Assembly: GCA_029706075.1 (NCBI GenBank)
Contig: JAINUG010000002.1
Coordinates: 1-64,000, forward strand
Length of the DNA stretch: 64,000 nucleotides
Origin: Aldrovandia affinis
Lineage: Eukaryota > Chordata > Actinopteri > Notacanthiformes > Halosauridae
Direction: 5' to 3'
This document shows positions 60,010-64,000 of this stretch, piece after piece. Position numbers and translations under genes: made by a program. How positions within the stretch are numbered: the stretch's first letter is position 1; every line of letters starts with the position of its first letter. A model generated the notes under the pieces. It did no database searches and had not been told where the DNA came from. It worked only from the letters and a program-made list of their open reading frames with translations.

Positions 60010-63000
60010 ATGGACGCGATTTTAAATTGTAAAGCAGAGGACTTGGAGGACTATTATGGTTTGCTGGGATGTGATGAGTTGTCTTCGGTAAGATTCACAA
60101 ACGAGTTGCTAGCGAGCAACAATTGTAGCTTGTGTGCATTGACCATAATACAACAGATCTAGCAGAATCTCAGGAGCGGATTAAAGTTTGAACCCTAAAA
60201 AGATGAACAACACTCCGAGCTAGCTCGCTCGTTAACAGTAGCCTAGCAAAAGTTAGGATAATTGTCATTCAGTCACGTCATCAAGTTAGCTAACGGTGAA
60301 TGAACGGAAGCGCAACATGTGTCAAAAACAGCGTACTTAACATTAACTAGAAAGTGCTGTGCTGTTGGCTGCATTTTAAATTCAGTCAGCACAATCACAT
60401 GTAATGTAACACCGTAGTCTACACGAGTTTGGTGGTTCGGGGATTTATCAAGTAGCCTAACTAGTTGGGTATTGATTAGCTTTCCATCGACATGGCTTGC
60501 CTCAAACGAGATGTTTCTGTCGTGGGTGCGTTTCACCAACAGTTTGCTAACAAACTAGGTTTTGGTATATTGAGCAATATTTATGTGCAAATACTGCTTG
60601 GATGATACACTGTGTTTTTACGCCACCAGCGAACATTGTTTCATCTGTCATTTCAGAATTGAAATGTGTCGTAGTTGTTGATCCACCATTGTTCATGAAT
60701 TGTTGCTGAATTTACAAGGAAATCACGGATTAAGTCATTGAATCAGCGAAGACTGCTCTGTGCATTTAATGTCGAGTGAACTAAATAGATAATTGTGTTT
60801 AATTTGGAATTAGTTTACCTTCAGGGTAATGTTGCACTGAAAAAGGGTGGTGACCGTGACCCTGTCACTTTCTGGGCAAATATTCACTGTATTTTATGGC
60901 TATCCTTTAAGGCTATACATGATGTTGCCCTCCAAATTATGCTTAGTTCCACCAACAGGAAAGAGTCTGGTTTCTTTTTAATGAAATTGGTGGAGATAAA
61001 TGCCACACATGAATAATAATGCGCATTTGCGTCAGAGTGGCTGTCACGTCATTTCTCTGTAACTTCAAAGGCTTGATTGGAGACAAAGGGTGACACTTCT
61101 CTGACTAAATGTAACAATTATTTTCCTTCTAGACTTTCACCTGTTTGGATATTTTGGTGGAAAATAAATGTGCTGGAGTGCACTGTAAATTGTGTACAGT
61201 AAATTGTTAGTCCCAACTTCTAGTTGTGCTCCAGTAACGTTATTGATCTCCATTGGTCGATCACATATATGACAATGTTTTAGAGTCAATGATTTCAAAG
61301 GTTTATTGCACTGTTCATTGCACCCCCTCAGTGCAGTTAGCATGACAACTTCCACTACAGACTGTGATGTCACCCCTTACGAAGCAATAAGAGTGTGATT
61401 CTTTCCCTTGGTCTTTATCTCAGCAGAATAATTGTATTTCTTGTTGTGCACATGCTAGCTAAGTTGATTTGCTAGCACCCAGCTCACAAAATATAACTTC
61501 CCCTAACAGATGCTCTGAAAGTAGAGCTCATACAAAAAGTGATGAAATGTCATGTAAACTAATGAGAGGTGCCATTGTATTTAGATTGTGTGTCTCGTTG
61601 CTTCTGTGTGCTTCAGTGTGTCTCAACGTTCTCATTGCTTGCAAACAGGAAACTAACGATTTTAAATATACTTTTTATGTTTGAACTGAATTTTTTGGTT
61701 TAAAGTTCAAATTTATAATTTGCATTTGTTATTTTTGAGCTCAATACATATCACTCCATTTTTGCTTAGTTTTAATTTGACATTTACTACTTTTTGCTAT
61801 GTGTATGCTTTAGGCACTAATTGACTGCATAGAGGGCAGTCCACAAGCACAGACCGAAGGCATCTTTTTCACTTTAGAAGATGACTCAGTAGTGTTATCC
61901 TTCCGATGGGAAGGTGCACAAACTACTGGACATGTAACATATATCAAATACTACACCTTGCACTCCTATGTACTTTGCACCCTGGTCCTGGATCTCCAGT
62001 CAAAGCTCCAGCTTGACCACCTTGTTCCAAGCCAGTTCAAACAAAATATTTGCAGTCTTATGCAAGATGTGTGCTCCTGTTTCTGATCTAGATTGTGACT
62101 TTGACTTTTTTTATTTAATATTTTTAACTATTTTGTATTCCTACCGTATTGTATGTTTTACGTGTTTACAGTGTAACTTCTGCTGCCATTCTTGGCCAGG
62201 TCTCCCTTGGAAAAGAGATTTTGAATCTCAATAGGACTTCCTGGTAAAATAAAGGCTAAATAAAATATGTCTCCCGGAAATCAATTTCACCGGGTTGGGC
62301 TGTCTTTCATGAGGGTAAATGGAATGGACAAAGAGTTCTTTGTCTTTGTGCATCCACCTTGAATAAGATTAATAGATTTGTGGGGCTGATATTTCAAGAG
62401 ATTTCATTAAACAAGTAGATAACCAGCGTCAAAACCAATGCTACACACGTCTCTGTGGTTTGTGTAAACACCTCTGATGAAGGCGTTTCCTGATGATTAA
62501 TACCCAAAGACAGATGGTGGGGAGTGTGTCCAAAATCGATGTGGTTATTGTCCCTGGTTGGTCTTACGCTATCAGTCATATGCTATACTTGCATCATTAA
62601 TGCATTATGAGATATAATGCTTTTTCAGCTTAATCGTGGTTTGTTTATTTTTTGGTTTGTTTTGCAGTCTGAACAGATCTTTGCTGAGTACAAAGTAAGA
62701 GCCCTGGAGTGCCATCCAGATAAAAATCCTGGTAACCCCAAAGCAGGTAACTGTGCCATGAATGTCAAACACTATTGTGCCATATTGTCATTTATTAGAA
62801 GTGGTCAAATAGGCATGGCTTAAAAACAAAATTAGAATATTTACTTTCCCGTTTCCCGTTGTCCTTTCTCCTTTACACCAAATAAAATTAGCCCTGCAGT
62901 GGGACCTGAATCAATGGTTGCAGGTACGGAACAATTTTACTGTGATGGGGGTTTATTTTCTCCTCTTTTCAAGAAGTTAAATATATATTTTTCTTCTCAG

Positions 63001-64000
63001 TTGTACTCTCAAGTAATCATTGCTTTTTCATGTCATGGGTGCTGGCATTTAAATATTCAGATTCAGGTTGTTTGCTAGCAAGCTTGCTAATTTTGTTTAT
63101 TTTACCTGGTGCTGTAAGTTCACCAGCTAGCTAGCCAGCTGTATCATTTTAGATTTCTTGTAAGTCGCTCTGGATAAGAGCGTCTGCTAAATGCTTAAAA
63201 TGTAAAATGTAAAATGTAAAATGATTTGTTTTATTATTAGCTTGCTTATTATTTTCAAAGAGTTGGCTAAATTGCTAGCAGCTAAACTGGATTCAGCTTG
63301 CTTGCTAGCTTGCTAGTTTCAACTTGCTAGCTAATTGATAGCTTATAACTAGCTGTGTAATGCTTATATTTTTACTTCTATCTATTTTCACCAAGCTAGC
63401 TAAATGCTAGTGTTAAATCGAATTAATTAAACTAGCAAACAAGCAGGTAACTAAAACACTTTATAGCTGGTTATCCTCATCAAAGCTAGAAGTAACTAGA
63501 TAGCTAGATGGCAGGTAGCTGTCACAACCAGTTAGCAAGTAATATTCGCTTTACTATCCATATTATTTTCTTTACATTACCTCCAAATACAAGAAAGCTA
63601 CTGCTGGCCTCTGTTTACAAATATTATCAGTTACCAATCCATTATTTCCAAGAACTTTTGAAATCTGATTTACTTTGTTATAATGATATATTCCAACCCA
63701 CTGAGCCTGGAAGACTGGAAAACTATAGGCTATTGAGTCCTCTGGCCTGCAAAATGATTAATAAGACTCATACATGGAACTTTATTCGAAGGCAAAAATC
63801 TATTTTTTAAAAGTCCCACGGAACAGCTAACCTTTCACTCTTTTTATTTCAGTCAAGGACTTTCAGAGATTACAGGAAGCCAAAAAGATTCTGACCAATG
63901 AAAGCAGTAGGAATAATTACAACTTTTGGAGACGCAGTAAAATAACAATGCCATTTCGTGATTGGCAAGCCCTTGGTGACTCAGTCAAAAGTGTAAGTAT
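60010..64000 (+). CDS. dnajc12: Dnajc12: J-domain co-chaperone, 5' part only
   Basis: Family role: small DnaJ/Hsp40 type C protein that partners Hsp70; in humans it supports folding of aromatic amino acid hydroxylases. Three exons lie in the window: 60010-60087 (MDAILNCKAEDLEDYY..., 26 codons), 62668-62746 and 63853-63992, with GT/AG junctions in phase and a donor GTAAGT at 63993, so the gene runs off the right edge. The J-domain starts in DYYGLLGCDELSS and has the essential HPD tripeptide at 42-44 (ALECHPDKNPGNPKA). The third exon continues with FQRLQEAKKILTNESSRNNYNFWRR and reaches MPFRDWQALGDSVKS. The ATG at 60010 matches the family start. The C-terminal half, including the conserved end of the protein, is outside the window. 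It is divergent from sirt1, as in human. Confidence 0.95.
62140..62268 (+). repeat. LINE-type 3' tail in dnajc12 intron 1
   Basis: CTTGGCCAGGTCTCCCTTGG, GAGATTTTGAATCTCAATAG and CCTGGTAAAATAAAGGCTAA form the familiar 3' end of a widely dispersed fish repeat. Upstream sequence from about 61940 may belong to it. Confidence 0.65.
63060..63510. repeat. GCTAGC/TTAGCTA-rich low-complexity intron sequence
   Basis: Many scattered copies of GCTAGC and TAGCTAG-type words surround the SINE-tail fragment, as they do near 14.8-15.3 kb, 40.4 kb and 57.4-57.7 kb. No fixed period is seen. Confidence 0.5.
63163..63225 (+). repeat. SINE-tail fragment with short tandem end
   Basis: GTAAGTCGCTCTGGATAAGAG followed by GCGTCTGCTAAATGC matches the tail of the SINE at 6449-6690. 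The end is drawn out into four copies of AAAATGT. Confidence 0.75.

Overview
This window is from a ray-finned (teleost) fish nuclear genome. It has four spliced vertebrate genes with canonical GT/AG introns. Between and inside them lie tRNA-derived SINEs, LTR elements and DNA-transposon remnants of types common in fish, and the AT-rich non-coding DNA carries frequent GCTAGC-type motifs. The species cannot be fixed from the sequence alone.

Layout. 1-4372: tandem array of a unit of about 1.33 kb (three near-identical copies plus a partial, more divergent edge copy). 4796-8627: transposon graveyard with two different tRNA-derived SINEs, a dispersed repeat, a fold-back carrying a Harbinger-like Myb/SANT fragment, and a decayed SGNH-hydrolase-like ORF. 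8628-13382: structurally complete Ty3/Gypsy LTR retrotransposon with identical 201-bp LTRs and a 5-bp target duplication, inserted into an older Tc1-like repeat; its pol is broken by one frameshift. 13691-14179: probable solo LTR. About 14.6-36 kb: herc4 (+), a non-coding first exon plus 23 coding exons whose spliced frame gives 1049 aa; its first intron holds a miniature LTR element (TRIM) with a tRNA-His primer-binding site. 37.07-39.02 kb: cox5b (-), four exons, 129 aa. 39-50.4 kb: gene-poor DNA with a hAT-type MITE, a SINE and a decayed ORF. 50.4-58.04 kb: sirt1 (-), nine exons, 710 aa, with a TIR-flanked DNA element of about 1.1 kb in intron 7. 60.01 kb to the end: dnajc12 (+), first three coding exons only.

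Gene relationships. The block dnajc12 - sirt1 (divergent) and sirt1 - herc4 (convergent) is the arrangement I know from human 10q21, so this is conserved vertebrate synteny. cox5b between sirt1 and herc4 is not part of the human arrangement. The products do not form one pathway: Herc4 is an RCC1/HECT ubiquitin ligase, Cox5b a respiratory complex IV subunit, Sirt1 a NAD-dependent nuclear deacetylase and Dnajc12 a J-domain co-chaperone. Exon boundaries were read by eye from splice signals, reading phase and remembered family sequence; all four reading frames close without internal stops. I found no wholly new gene system. The most distinctive items are the TRIM, the very young but frameshifted Gypsy copy, the two DNA elements with recognisable termini, the long tandem array and the position of cox5b.
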